Positions 1 through 7,399 of a stretch of DNA of 10,574 bases are shown one piece after another. A program made the translations under genes and the position numbers. The stretch lies in assembly GCA_003024985.2 (NCBI GenBank), contig PXIH01S0002244.1; one strand, 5' to 3'. This DNA is from Euperipatoides rowelli (lineage: Eukaryota; Onychophora; Udeonychophora; Euonychophora; Peripatopsidae). A model generated the notes under the pieces. That model did not search any database and was not told the DNA's origin. It was given only the letters and a program-made list of their open reading frames with translations. Numbering within the stretch: position 1 is the first letter of the stretch; every line of letters starts with the position of its first letter.

Positions 1-225
1 AATCATTAAAAATGTTAATTTAAAAAATATTTTTTTAAGAAAACAAGATGGGAATATTAAAAAATAATAAATAATCTGTCTGTTGAATGGTTTTTTTTTT
101 TTAAAAAACCTTTTTTTGGTAAGAATACATGTAAATAAAAAAAAAGATTTTGTGTCCATTAGGCTAGTGACACACTCAGCAGTACATCATGGCACGTCAT
201 GTTGCAACACCGCCAACATATTTTA
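1..225. other. AT-rich spacer with homopolymer runs
   Basis: No gene is visible. The stretch holds T runs (around 91-102 and 112-117) and A runs (around 137-145). An open frame of 76 codons starts at 189, but it runs through the foldback repeat that begins at 306 and has no recognisable protein motif, so it is not called as a gene. Confidence 0.6.
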
Positions 226-305
226 AACACATAGATTTCAATTGGATGCGTTACACTGAAAATTGTGTTGCTTTTGCTGTGGTTCACGTTGATTTTCAGG
301 GAGTT

Positions 306-529
306 CCCATTGAAGACAATGTGTTTAAAAAAAGGAGTGTTGATTTCAATGCAAATGCAGTGGAGCCACTGCTCGTCACTGCGACAATTTTTAAAACTAG
401 CTCTATAATTTTTCGGTAGAAAAAAATTCTAGAGCTTGCTTTATAAATTGTCTCAGTGACGAGCAGTGGCTCCACTGCATTTGCATTGAAATCAACGTCC
501 TTTTTTTAAAACACATTGACTTCAATGGG
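306..529. repeat. Foldback element: near-perfect inverted repeat with 109-bp arms
   Basis: The left arm (306-414) is the reverse complement of the right arm (421-529), separated by only about 6 bases. The central 43 bases of each arm (339-381 and 454-496) match perfectly; outside that there are scattered mismatches and one-base gaps. Each arm also contains a small palindrome, GCAGTGGAGCCACTGC. A further diverged copy of the outer sequence (about 226-254) lies in direct orientation with 512-542, both containing a TTCAAT.GGATGCG core. This architecture is typical of MITE or foldback DNA transposons. No transposase is encoded and no clear target-site duplication was found, so family and exact ends are unresolved. 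A transcript across it would form a long hairpin. Confidence 0.85.
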
Positions 530-947
530 ATGCGCTAAACACAATGTTAGTTGCTGCTCGAATATACCTTACTATTTCCGGCCTGCAAATTGTTTTGATA
601 TGGGATAAACAATGACAAAAGAAACAGTAAATATTTGGAATATTTATTTTAAAGAAAGAAACTAAATCATCAACGCAAGAGGTTATACATCATTAGTTTT
701 ACATTATAGTAGATTAATTATCAAACTTTTTTTTAAAAAAAATATCCTAACTATTTATTCATTAGCTTGAAAACTTAGATGCATAGAGCAGAGAGTATCA
801 TTAGCTAACAAAACTTTCACCTAGTTCTAATTTTAATATGGCCATCCAATAAAAATATAGTGATGACGTCTTATTTCATTAAAACAAATTGTACCATTAA
901 AAAGAAATCAAAGTTGAATGGAAATATGAAGTTAGAATGCTCTAAAC

Positions 948-1160
948 AGTTTTATCATGGATTAGTGTCATTTTGTTTATCAAATACAAGTAAGTAAAAA
1001 AAATAGTTGTATATTTTGTTAGGCTAATTAAAAATTTTATTATTAAAATAATCAGTAATATTCAAGTTAAAATACTAGCATGGTGGATGCAGTTTTATCA
1101 TAATATGTTGGATTAGTGTCATTNATTTGAGCTAAAATTCCAGCATGGTGGATGAAATTG
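948..1160 (+). repeat. Diverged tandem direct repeat, about 140-bp spacing, with one ambiguous base
   Basis: A segment reading CAGTTTTATCATGGATTAG at about 949 recurs at about 1090 with a 9-base insertion (AATATGTTG) after the CAT; both copies then continue into GTGTCATT. A second shared word, AGCATGGTGGATG, occurs near 1077 and 1143. The second copy carries an undetermined base at 1124. The structure suggests an old tandem duplication, possibly with assembly uncertainty at the ambiguous base. Confidence 0.6.
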
Positions 1161-1389
1161 AATCTGAAAAAGACGTGTCAATTTAGCCTTGTAAAATCAT
1201 CTTGTAATCCTTTGCACTGCAACGCTCAGCCTGTGTGCCACCAAACTATACAGATGCCTTTTAACAGCAAAAATGCTGCACCGTGACGCACTGCTGTGTG
1301 TGTCACCATCCTTAAGTGTATACTGTATATACTTATTCTATATATATTAGAGTAAAATCCCTGAAAATATGACAGGATTAATTTTGTTT

Positions 1390-1416
1390 CCCCCCCCCCC
1401 CCCCCCCTCTCTCTCC
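1390..1416 (+). repeat. Poly-C tract followed by (TC)n
   Basis: Eighteen consecutive C residues (1390-1407) run into a short TC repeat. It is a simple-sequence repeat whose length is probably variable and error-prone in sequencing. It is G-rich on the minus strand. Confidence 0.95.
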
Positions 1417-1637
1417 AATTAACCTTCACTCTTTCCTCTTACCCAAGAATCATATTAAATGCTGAAATATTTCCCAGCATTAAGAACTAACAGTATTGAG
1501 CTTACTGTATTATGGAAACTAATAAAAGATTTTATTTCTTGTAAATATTATCCGTTAATTGGAATAATCAATATATTTAAATACTGTACTAAATTTAATG
1601 TATTTTTTAAAATAGAAACAATTTAACTTTGATGAAG

Positions 1638-2156
1638 CTTAAGACCAGGCCCACATAAAGAAGTGGGTTGGTGGTTGGGGTGAAGTACCAGGGCCTGTTG
1701 CCCTTGTATGAACAAACTCCATAAGAAATTACATTATGACCAGAGGTGATGAGAGAGGGGCCCCCGTAAGCCTAGATAAGGGGCCCCATAAAACTGAACA
1801 GGGGCTGTAAACTCAATAATGATCAACAGAACGTTCATACATTGAAAAAAAAAGATTATCAAATTTTCACAGACAAGAGGACCCGCAGCTCCATCAAAGG
1901 TAAACAAAACATCCATACAAAAAAAAANCCCGCAGCTCCATCAAAGGTAAACAAAACATCCATACAAAAAAAAAGCTTATCAAATTTTCACACATAAGGG
2001 GCCCGCAGGTCCATCAAAGGTAAACAAAACATCCATACAAAAAAAAAAAGTTTATCAAATCTTCAAGAACAGGGACCCCATGTCAAAAATATTAAAGGGC
2101 CCTGTCTGAATTTCCAGTCCCAGGGCCCTGAAAAATGTGGGGGCTCTGCTTAAGAC
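1638..2156. mobile_element. Non-autonomous hAT-like DNA transposon with 8-bp target duplication
   Basis: The 8-base word CTTAAGAC (9 bases with the preceding G) flanks the block at 1638-1645 and 2149-2156. It fits the hAT target-site pattern nTnnnnAn. Immediately inside, the left end reads CAGGCCCACAT. The right end, reverse-complemented, reads CAGAGCCCCCACAT, giving a short, gapped terminal inverted repeat beginning CAG, as hAT ends commonly do. The roughly 500-bp interior is clearly GC-richer than its surroundings, with many GGGCCC-type words, and encodes no transposase; minus-strand open frames inside it show no domain. It also carries the minisatellite at 1870-2060. The hAT assignment is inferred from ends and duplication length; a different DNA transposon superfamily is possible. 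Confidence 0.6.
1870..2060 (+). repeat. Minisatellite inside the hAT-like element (about 73-bp unit)
   Basis: The segment GCAGCTCCATCAAAGGTAAA, followed by ACAAAACATCCATAC and an A run, begins at 1885, 1932 and (with one change) 2005. The spacing is 73 bp between the second and third copies but only 47 bp between the first and second. The short interval spans the ambiguous base at 1928 and lacks the TTATCAAATTTTCACA segment present in the other intervals. Three copies are visible, plus a degenerate start near 1830. Confidence 0.85.
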
Positions 2157-2930
2157 TAAAATTGATATATTTTTCTTTTAATAACTGATTGTTATAATAT
2201 GCTGTCATTCTAGTATAAAAAACAGTACAAAATGATGGAAACAATAAACCACTTTAGAGTGTCAGTTTTAAGTGACGTCAGTTAGACATGACAAATTGAT
2301 AGCAAATGAGAATAAATTGATATACAGTGTTGATATATATTTTATAATATAAAAGATTAAAGTATTTAATACATGGGCAGAAATTAAGACTTTAATTATT
2401 TTGGAAAATTGCAAGACGATCACTGTCTTTACACAGAAGAAAATAGAAATAAAATCAATTCATTGATTTTTTTTTACATTTTATCTGAACCTGCATTTTC
2501 ATAAATATGATCTTCTATAATAATGTAAAGTATCTCAGTAGATTATGATTTCCTGTTCTTCTTGAAAACTTATTAGTCACGCAAACTTCTGCAACTATAG
2601 AATATCACATTAATAGAATCTTTATATCAGCTTTAGTTCTAAAGAAAATCGGGTTTTTTTCTTCTTCTTTGCAGATATTTAATAAGATATTTATAAAATA
2701 TTTTCCTTGAAGTTGGAAATATAGTTAATTCTATACAGAATATATTTTTAAAATATTAAACTTTAATTATATTCAGCATGTTGGGAAACAACCTAAAGCC
2801 TCAATTAAGGGGGACCAATTGAAGATTTTCATACTTACAGAAATATTAATATAAAGTTGTATAGTTAATATAACAGTATATTACTACACCTATATGCATG
2901 TATTAATGTATATATAAAATACCAGATGGC
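2157..2930. other. AT-rich non-coding stretch
   Basis: No gene, structured RNA or mobile-element end could be supported. A perfect TGACGTCA octamer (CRE-type word) sits at 2273-2280, but nothing around it suggests a promoter. A pyrimidine tract followed by GCAG near 2654-2674 resembles a splice acceptor, but it opens into sequence with early stops. Confidence 0.55.
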
Positions 2931-2968
2931 CACACTCTGTAACCACCGATATTTACCTTTTTTATATA

Positions 2969-3009
2969 AGTGCTGTACCGGTTTCAACCTCTCAGGTCTC
3001 ATCAGCACT
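2969..3009 (-). ncRNA. Candidate hammerhead-ribozyme-like motif
   Basis: On the minus strand the conserved core is present in order: CTGATGA (3005-2999), a 5-bp stem II (2998-2994 with 2990-2986, loop GAG), GAAA (2985-2982), then a stem III made of ACCGGT (2982-2977) and the triplet GTA, predicting cleavage between 2976 and 2975. This matches the established hammerhead consensus. There are two departures. The first stem II pair is G-U, where G-C is usual. Stem III is a bare palindrome with no loop, which would favour action as a dimer, as reported for short-stem-III hammerheads in Penelope-like elements and retrozymes. A competing 7-bp pairing, AGTGCTG with CAGCACT, ties up part of the core and may be the real fold. 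Activity is unproven and the host element is not identified. Confidence 0.5.
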
Positions 3010-3079
3010 ACATGTAATGGTTTAGCAGGACTAAATCCATAACCTGCTGTTAAAAACTACTGAAAAATTACGAATTAAT

Positions 3080-3127
3080 GAGTGGTTTGTAACCCTCACC
3101 CCCCCCCCCTTCCCATTAAAAAAAAAG
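3080..3127 (+). repeat. C tract and A tract
   Basis: After ACCCTCAC a run of about ten C residues is followed within ten bases by an A run. This resembles the C/A junctions in the tandem repeat at 4300-5023, but no longer similarity was seen. Confidence 0.6.
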
Positions 3128-3197
3128 AAACTTTAAATGTGTTCAATTTTCTTTTGTTAGGAAGAAATTGGAGCAAATATTTAAATTTGTGTTTCAG

Positions 3198-3257
3198 GAT
3201 TCTGAATTGATGCAGCAGCTGTTCGAATTTCTGATGGATAATAGGAGTTTGATGAAG
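3198..3257 (+). CDS. Putative internal exon, 20 codons, unknown gene
   Basis: A 60-base open stretch is bounded by a good acceptor (T-rich sequence ending TTTCAG at 3192-3197) and a donor (AAG followed by GTAATA at 3258). Read in phase 0 it encodes DSELMQQLFEF followed by LMDNRSLMK, with an acidic/amphipathic helix-like composition unlike the low-complexity frames elsewhere in the window. The exon length is a multiple of three, so it could be spliced in without shifting the frame. I do not recognise the protein. If real, the rest of the window would be intronic or flanking DNA of a plus-strand gene. The alternative is a chance open stretch next to AG/GT dinucleotides, which a 60-bp candidate cannot exclude. 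Confidence 0.35.
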
Positions 3258-3829
3258 GTAATATTGATTAGCATTTTTGCAATTTGCAGTGTTATAGGGA
3301 GATAACTGAAATAATAAATGGACCAGGGTTTAATCTGAATGGATGGTCACTTATAAAAATGATACGTACCATTTGCCATTTCATGTCTACAATGAATTGG
3401 GTATAATAATAATTAACAAGGAATCATTGAATTTTGACTGATATAATTTGATGGAATGAGTGTACCTAACAAAGGGTTAGTGTCTGAATTGGTACCTTGT
3501 AAGGAGTGACACCATTTCAACCTTGATAAACCTATTAAATCATTAATTTCACAATTTACTAGGGAACAAAAATTTCTCCAGGCACAGATCTTTGTCTCTA
3601 TCATTTATTGATCTTTCTTATTCTCATGCAACATTTTAGATTATGAAAATATGTAGTGTGCCTAGGTAATAAGTATTGGCTATCAGCCTAACCCAAATCA
3701 TAAGCATACTCTTTTCAAAGTCCAATGATGGATAACTGTGGAAAACAGATTGATTATGCAGGTACCAGTGTTCTAAATCTTAAGTGGACTTGTTACCTTC
3801 TCTCTTTATCTTAATTCGCTCAGAGCAAT
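3258..3829. other. AT-rich non-coding stretch
   Basis: No protein motif, RNA gene or repeat is visible on either strand. The minus-strand open frame at 3413-3604 has no recognisable domain. The right part may include the far end of the copia LTR, whose boundary I could not place. Confidence 0.5.
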
Positions 3830-4100
3830 GAGACCCATCTTTATTAACTTTTGGTAGGTATTATTTAGTAGAGCTACTCTTATATTCTCCTTCTCTTTAT
3901 TTTGCTCATGTGCTGTGGGATCAATTCCTGCAATTGATAAATTGCACATATCTTTAGATATAGATTAACATTTTATTACTAGCGTTTCATCCCTTTCAAA
4001 CAAGTAGTGATGAAGACTATCTTCGTTCAAGCCCACTCTCTATCTCATTACACAAACTTGTCTTAATCACAACATTGCATTTACCCATTATTTCATATCA
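3830..4100 (-). repeat. Probable 3' LTR (partial or unresolved end) of the copia-like element
   Basis: On the minus strand this sequence starts with TGATATGAAATAATGG directly after a purine-rich tract and the end of the RNase H reading frame, which is where the 3' LTR of a copia element should begin. It contains a possible polyadenylation signal (AATAAAG, about 3895-3901). The far boundary at about 3830 is a guess: no second LTR copy lies in the window to compare against and no terminal CA was assigned with confidence. An alternative LTR start at TGTTGTG (about 4073) is possible. Confidence 0.4.
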
Positions 4101-4113
4101 CTCCCTCCTCCCT
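4101..4113 (-). promoter_or_regulatory. Polypurine tract of the copia-like element
   Basis: On the minus strand the sequence is AGGGAGGAGGGAG, lying about 40 bases after the stop that ends the RNase H-like frame (TAG at 4154-4152) and directly before the presumed LTR start. In LTR retrotransposons this tract primes plus-strand DNA synthesis. The assignment rests on position and composition. Confidence 0.55.
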
Positions 4114-4154
4114 ATCCATTACATGTGCACTGATATCCAAATCTTTGTTTCCTA

Positions 4155-4289
4155 TTCATTACCTCTGGATACTGACAGTAAGCTGAGTTCCATTGGTAAC
4201 TTTGTCAAGAAATCAGCCTTCATCTCCTTAGATCTTACAAATTCTAATTTACTGTGTCCCTTTAACAATTCCTCTTTTATAAAGTAACT
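4155..4289 (-). pseudogene. Copia RNase H C-terminal tail fragment
   Basis: The minus-strand frame reads YFIKEELLKG, then KLEFVRSKEMKADFLTKLP, and stops at TAG (4154-4152). The segment pattern (aromatic-FI, glutamate-rich, then LE-V-S-EM-AD-LTK-LP) is the characteristic end of copia-type Pol proteins, just after RNase H. It is separated from the preceding RNase H segment (ending near 5025) by the tandem-repeat block at about 4300-5023, so the original frame is interrupted. It is followed by the polypurine tract, as expected at the 3' end of pol. Confidence 0.8.
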
Positions 4290-4299
4290 AGCCCTCTTA

Positions 4300-5023
4300 C
4301 CTGGCATTTCCCGAGTGTCCATTTCTCAGTTATCCCCCCCTCCACAAACAAAAATCCAAAACTTTATTTATAGTGTCTAAACTATGGAACCTACAACCAT
4401 GCCAAATATCAAGTCTGTGCCATGTTGAGAAATATGCTAAACAATTCTGGATCATTTACCCCTTCCCCCCCCCCCCCACCACAAAAAAAAATCCTTAAGT
4501 CTATTTTCATTGTCTACACTATGGAACCTACAACCATGCCAAATATCAAGTCTGTGCCATGTTGAGAAATATGCTAAACAATTCTGGATCATTTACCCCT
4601 TCCCCCCCCCCCCCCACCACAAAAAAATCCTTAAGTCTATTTTCATTGTCTACACTATGGAACCTACCTACATGCCAAATTTCAAGTTTGTGCTATGTTG
4701 GGAAGTATGCTAAACAATTCTGGATCATTTACCCCCCTCCCCCACAAAAAAAATGCTAAAGTCTATTTTCATCGTCTACACTATGAAACCTACCTACATG
4801 GCAAATTTCAAGTTTGTGCTATGTTGGGAAGTATGCTAAACAGTTCTGGGTCATTTACCCCCCCCCCCCACACCCCAAAAAAAATCCAAAACTCGATTTT
4901 CATTGTTGACACAATGAAACCTACCCACATTCCAAATTTCAAGTTTGTGCTATTTTGGAAGTATGCTAAATTGTTTATTCAAAATGATCACAAACAAACA
5001 AACAAACTTGTAACAAACAAACT
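4300..5023 (+). repeat. Five-copy tandem repeat (about 126-137 bp unit) with C/A tracts, ending in (CAAA)n
   Basis: Units containing CTATGGAACCTAC, then CCAAATnTCAAGT, TGTGC-ATnTTG, AGTATGCTAAACAATTCTGG and ATCATTTACCCC recur at about 4382, 4519, 4655, 4781 and 4912. Spacings are 137, 136, 126 and 131 bp. Much of the spacing difference comes from the C run and A run between units (for example, a long C run near 4465-4478, then an A run). After the fifth unit comes GATCACAAACAAACAAAC and more CAAA (about 4985-5020). The overlapping open frames here (for example 4695-5114) exist only because the repeat lacks stops in one frame and are not genes. The block sits inside the copia RNase H sequence, so it arrived after, or expanded within, that element. 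Confidence 0.9.
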
Positions 5024-5024
5024 T

Positions 5025-5818
5025 TCTGCTTTATATATTAAATATTTCCTATTGATATGTTTGGTTCTTTCCATTGATGTTAAACTTTTGAACCAATCTA
5101 TTGCAGCTATGTAGCACTTTGATATATCTCTAAATATTCCAATATTCCTAACTCTGATAATATTCCTGTTATCCACTTTATTTTCTTCACTCTTCCGCAA
5201 ATAGCCCTCATTTCAGCTTCACATGTAGATCATATCACTACCAGATTTTGCTTCTTGCATCTCCATCAGACTAATGCATCTCCCAATTCTACTGTGTATC
5301 CTCTGAATGATTTAGCCTCTGAACTAGATGACCAACTGGAATCTATAATTACTTCAACTTTTCCCTTTTTGTGAGAATATTATAATTTGTTCCTTGTAGA
5401 TATTGATATACACTCTTCTGCTTTCGTATGCATCTGCTTTGGAGTTATGTTGTACTTTGACAATTTACTAACACTATATGAAATATCTGGTCTCATGCCT
5501 TAAGACAAATATATAAAAGAACCTATTATTCCCTGATATATAATATTTTCAATAGTAGTGAATCCACATGATTATCTATATCCTCTCTTGGGTCAGCAGG
5601 TGAGATAATTGGATTGCATTCTTTTAACCCAAAGTTTTTCTAAATTTTATTAATATTGTTTAGCTATATTAATACAATTGATAGTTCAATTCCTTCTGAT
5701 GTTTGGTTAATCACAATTCTATGAACATACTCCATTCATTTCTATCAACTCAAAGTCTTCTCTTATTACTTGACATATTCTTTCAATACCTTCAAGTTTA
5801 TTTCCCACCATATTAATC
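5025..5818 (-). pseudogene. Copia RNase H and RT-connection remnant
   Basis: Downstream of the RT active-site region the minus strand gives, with stops and frame changes, the copia words RPDISYSVSKLSKYN (near 5500-5455), DSSWSSSSEAKSFRGYT (5340-5290), STCEAEMRAI (about 5235-5205), ILSELGI (near 5150) and RTKHINRKY (near 5055). These correspond to the connection segment, the first RNase H strand with its DSSW/DADWA-type aspartate, the STCEAE motif containing the catalytic glutamate, and the KHI..KY helix near the end. Several tryptophan or serine codons have become stops. The fold was once complete; the coding region is now broken and then interrupted at about 5023 by the tandem repeat. Confidence 0.85.
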
Positions 5819-6440
5819 TCATCCACATAAACTTCTAGTACAGGTCTTCATTTTCTTGTTGCATAAATGCAAGGATCACATTTAAGACATTTTAGTCCAC
5901 ATCCTATCAGAATTAAATATAATTTTACATTCCAATTTCTCCCTGATGGACCAATCCATAAATACTTTTTAATAATATACATACTTTATTTTCATTTCCT
6001 GGATGTATTTGTCCCTTTGGTTTTTCCTTAAATGTTTCCTTCAACTCTCCATTAAGATATGCTATTTTAACAGCATACTGTCTAAATTTTAGATTTAAGT
6101 GTGAAGCAATTGTCATTATTATTCTAAAAGATTCAAGTTTAACTACTGGAGAAAATTGTTCTTCATAGTCCAACTCACTTTGCTAATTATATCCCATAGT
6201 CACTAGACCTGCTTTTCTTGTATTAATAGTTCCATCTGAATATTCCTTTATGCTGTACATCCATTTACCCGTAATGCCTTTGATTCCTTTTTGTGGTACT
6301 AGTTCCCAGACCTTATGCAAATCTAGTGATTGTTTCTCCACGTCCATTTCCTTTTCTCATTCTAGCTGGTTTATAGATCCTTTGCAGTCTTCAAATCTTT
6401 TTGGTATCTCTTTTACACCTTCTACTGTTACATTTGCTTG
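5819..6440 (-). pseudogene. Copia reverse transcriptase remnant
   Basis: The minus strand encodes, mostly in one frame, KEIPKRFEDCKGSINQLE (then a stop in place of the usual tryptophan), HKVWELVPQKGIKGITGKW, DGTINTRKAGLV, a stop after MGYN, then DYEEQFSPVVKLESFRIIM, AVKIAYLNGELKE and KSIYGL. These are the standard copia RT blocks. The longest intact piece is 82 codons (6173-5925). The region then loses sequence, and the active-site word appears in another frame as YVDEI (5836-5819) instead of YVDD. The preceding catalytic aspartate, normally in YDVKTAYLNG, is alanine here (AVKIAYLNG). Two of the three catalytic aspartates are therefore altered, and the gene is inactive. Confidence 0.9.
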
Positions 6441-6839
6441 ATTTTTGATAGCTAGTCTTTCTGATTTTCAGACACCTTCTGCCAGCAATCTTTATTCATT
6501 CCATCTAAGATCTAATTCATGTATGTTTATGATCACTTTATTTGTATCCTGTTTTTTTTTTTGTTAGTTATTTATTGGTACATCTTTCAATCATATCTCC
6601 AGTTCCTTGTAAATTAGATATTTCACCTCCATGTCATGCATATATTTTAATCTATTGAGTGGTCATTTTCTCTAATAATCATGCACCCTTTTTTTCTTCA
6701 TTAAATTTTAATATTCTACTTCATGTATTTTTTCCATTACTTAAGTCAATAATTCTATGTCTTCCTTTTTTAAAAAAAATAGACCACAAAAATTCATTTC
6801 TTTCTATTACTTTCTAATTTAGCATATGCCTTAAATTAG
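6441..6839 (-). pseudogene. Copia integrase-RT linker, heavily decayed
   Basis: Between the integrase and RT blocks the minus strand keeps only faint similarity: a hydrophobic GCIAYY-like word near 6860 and short charged segments. Many stops occur in all frames and T-rich runs are common (for example 6551-6562). In copia elements this part is a poorly conserved linker following the integrase C-terminus, so loss of similarity is expected. No separate gene is seen in it. Confidence 0.5.
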
Positions 6840-7382
6840 TTGGGATATAATAATAAGCTATACATCTAAAAAACATTTCTATGACATAGTTTAGGAATCT
6901 TACATCCCCATAGCTTGGTGTAGTACAATTTTTCTGATAAGTAGCAGTTTCCACTGCTTCAGCCCAGAATTTCAATTGGAGTTGAAACTACATCAGTAAT
7001 GTTTTTTCTTTTTCAAGAAGAGTCCGATTTGCCCTCTCTGATATGCCATTGCTTGCAGGCGCATATATATGGTCTATTCTCTCATATATCCCTTTGTTGT
7101 TTAAATACATTTCAAACTCTTTGTTTACAAATTTTAACCATTATCAGACCATTTTACCCTTTTCATTTTCATGCCTATTTTAAACTCAAACTTTTTAAGA
7201 GCTTCATTTTTGACCCCACCCATAGACAAAGGCATAGCCCCGCACAGATCCATATATCTTAGTTGTAGTGGTTCTGTAGTTACTTCCCTTTCTACTCATT
7301 TGAATGATGTTAGGCTTATTTCTCCCCATAATTTTCCTTTTTTATTATTAAGACCATTTACTAGTTGTGATGGAGACAGCCT
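6840..7382 (-). pseudogene. Copia pre-integrase and integrase remnant
   Basis: From 7382 downward the minus strand reads RLSPSQLVNGL (GAG-pre-integrase-like), TTEPLQLRYMDLCGAMPL (the integrase core start with its first catalytic aspartate), MGGVKNEALKKFEF, KRVKWSDNG (the second catalytic aspartate, usually SDNGGEF), IYAPASNGISERANRTLL (with the catalytic glutamate in SERANR), then FWAEAVETATYQKN and TPSY. The D, D and E positions are all still visible. The stretch between MGG and VKNEALKKF is shorter than usual by about 30 residues, an internal deletion. Frameshifts separate the later words. Similarity stops abruptly at 7382, leaving no Gag or protease. Confidence 0.85.
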
Positions 7383-7399
7383 AACATTTTAAACCAAAG

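Larger units (their letters stand above)
530..1637. other. AT-rich non-coding stretch
   Basis: No convincing gene, RNA gene or element end is visible. The minus-strand open frame around 1226-1429 crosses a C tract and has no known motif. The features inside this stretch are the diverged direct repeat near 948-1160 and the C tract at 1390, listed separately. Confidence 0.6.
3830..7382 (-). mobile_element. Decayed, 5'-truncated Ty1-copia retrotransposon
   Basis: Reading the minus strand from 7382 downward, the copia order integrase, reverse transcriptase, RNase H is recognisable: the pre-integrase/integrase zone (7382-6840), a linker, RT (6440-5819), RNase H (5818-5025 and 4289-4155), a polypurine tract (4113-4101) and an LTR start (4100). 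This order, with integrase before RT, separates copia from gypsy. Gag and protease are missing: similarity begins inside the pre-integrase zone at 7382 and to its right lies the LTR of another element. The copy has stop codons, frameshifts, internal deletions and a 730-bp tandem-repeat interruption in RNase H. It is a dead fossil. AT-rich codon use is similar to the surroundings. Confidence 0.85.

Noticed and set aside
189-419. 76-codon plus-strand open frame
   Set aside because: It runs into the left arm of the foldback repeat, has no known motif, and its length is explained by the repeat sequence.
1226-1429. 67-codon minus-strand open frame with a glycine run
   Set aside because: The Gly run is the 18-base C tract read backwards; nothing else is recognisable.
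1734-1916. 60-codon minus-strand open frame in the GC-rich block
   Set aside because: It lies inside the hAT-like element and includes the minisatellite; no transposase motif was found.
2273-2280. TGACGTCA, a perfect CRE palindrome
   Set aside because: A single 8-base word without a TATA box, initiator or coding start nearby is not evidence for a promoter.
3840-4030. A tRNA primer-binding site or tRNA gene near the copia LTR
   Set aside because: I looked for a TGGTATC-like primer site and for A/B box pairs; only a partial CTGGTACC-like word appears (about 3760-3770), and no cloverleaf could be supported.
4510-5114. Overlapping plus-strand open frames with repeated words such as QISSLC and NNSGSFTP
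   Set aside because: They are translations of the 126-137 bp tandem repeat in shifting frames, with Pro runs from C tracts. No start context or conserved domain.
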